From Dehalococcoidia bacterium (GTDB taxonomy: Bacteria; Chloroflexota; Dehalococcoidia; Dehalococcoidales; Fen-1064), in contig DUES01000176.1 in the NCBI GenBank assembly GCA_011192055.1, forward strand, positions 5,707-19,614: a DNA stretch of 13,908 nt. The letters are read 5' to 3'. The notes beneath the pieces were generated by a model. That model was not told where the DNA came from, did not search any database, and saw only the letters and a program-made list of their open reading frames with translations. Every line of letters starts with the position of its first letter. Within the stretch, counting starts at the first letter, position 1. A program made the position numbers and the translations under genes. Positions 13,720-13,908 of this stretch are shown here, one piece after another.

Positions 13720-13908
13720 CTACGGGAAAAGGAAGTCTATCACCGGGTCAATATCTTCGGCGGCAGCACGTTCGCGAATCGGGCGGCCGTCAAGGCAGGA
13801 CTCAAAGATTTCCTGGTTCTGGTAGATAGTACCTATTACGGTCATATTCCGCTTTTCGAGGTAGTCACGTAACCTGCCGGCAATATCATCAGATGTTATC
13901 TTGTTCAG
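13720..13908 (-). CDS. C-terminal fragment of a gene running off the window, possibly CooC/MinD-like ATPase
   Basis: The last 62 codons of a minus-strand gene whose 5' part lies outside the window, ending at TAG 13720-13722. The visible part reads NKITSDDIAGRLRDYLEK, then NMTVIGTIYQNQEIFESCLD and GRPIRERAAAEDIDPVIDFL. The pattern of a helix, a VIGTI strand, then a DGRPI turn and a final helix resembles the C-terminus of CooC/MinD/NifH-type deviant Walker ATPases (carbon monoxide dehydrogenase maturation factors and relatives). The P-loop would be outside the window, so the family is not proven. It is in the same direction as purC with a 198-nt gap, so probably a separate transcript. Sure it is coding, only moderately sure of the family. 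Confidence 0.6.
   Translation of the reverse strand: MNKITSDDIAGRLRDYLEKRNMTVIGTIYQNQEIFESCLDGRPIRERAAAEDIDPVIDFLFP

Noticed and set aside
13561..13872. 103-codon plus-strand frame at the window end
   Set aside because: It overlaps the convincing minus-strand C-terminal coding region and the repeat-like spacer, and its sequence looks random.

Overview
The window is a dense bacterial chromosomal segment of core metabolism with about 50-55 % G+C by eye. It contains no transposase, phage gene, tRNA, rRNA or CRISPR array that I can recognise. The gene set (short-form HisG with HisZ, a monofunctional biotin ligase, an NfeD/slipin membrane operon, and a QueG-like Fe-S protein inside a his operon) and the protein sequences look most like a Chloroflexota, probably Dehalococcoidia, genome or metagenome bin. 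That assignment is recognition, not a database search.

Layout. (1) 32-2129, minus: a two-gene operon with a phosphotriesterase-family metal hydrolase followed by an old-yellow-enzyme-type flavin oxidoreductase that has a C-terminal Fe-S motif. (2) 2130-2312: divergent control region with an extended -10 promoter and a 9-bp inverted repeat ahead of birA. (3) 2313-3089, plus: biotin protein ligase. Two mutually exclusive 11-bp hairpins lie between it and the convergent operon. (4) 3162-5966, minus: four-gene membrane operon of full-length NfeD protease, two small NfeD-type OB-fold proteins and a slipin (stomatin/SPFH protein). (5) 5967-6087: back-to-back promoters, with the nfeD transcript predicted to be leaderless. 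(6) 6088-12447, plus: tightly packed histidine operon hisZ-hisG-hisD-(QueG-like)-hisC-hisB. (7) 12453-12635: a coding-like minus-strand stretch without a start codon. (8) 12610-13521, minus: purC. (9) 13522-13719: spacer holding a possible dispersed repeat. (10) 13720-13908, minus: the C-terminal end of a gene that continues outside the window, possibly a CooC/MinD-like ATPase.

The most unusual object is hisG. It is one uninterrupted reading frame of 472 codons holding two complete HisG catalytic domains in tandem. The two copies have decayed in complementary ways: the first keeps the N-terminal KGRL motif but has lost the PRPP-loop consensus, and the second lost KGRL but keeps the PRPP loop. 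Beside it is a HisZ that is longer than typical. The second oddity is the QueG-like Fe-S gene between hisD and hisC. It is translationally coupled on its hisD side but broken by one in-frame TAA just before its two 4Fe-4S motifs.

How the genes work together: HisZ and HisG start histidine synthesis (PRPP + ATP), HisB dehydrates imidazole-glycerol phosphate, HisC transaminates, and HisD makes histidine. hisA, hisF, hisH, hisI and hisE are not here and must lie elsewhere. NfeD, its OB-fold paralogues and the slipin probably form one membrane proteolysis or membrane-organisation unit. BirA and PurC are stand-alone housekeeping enzymes.
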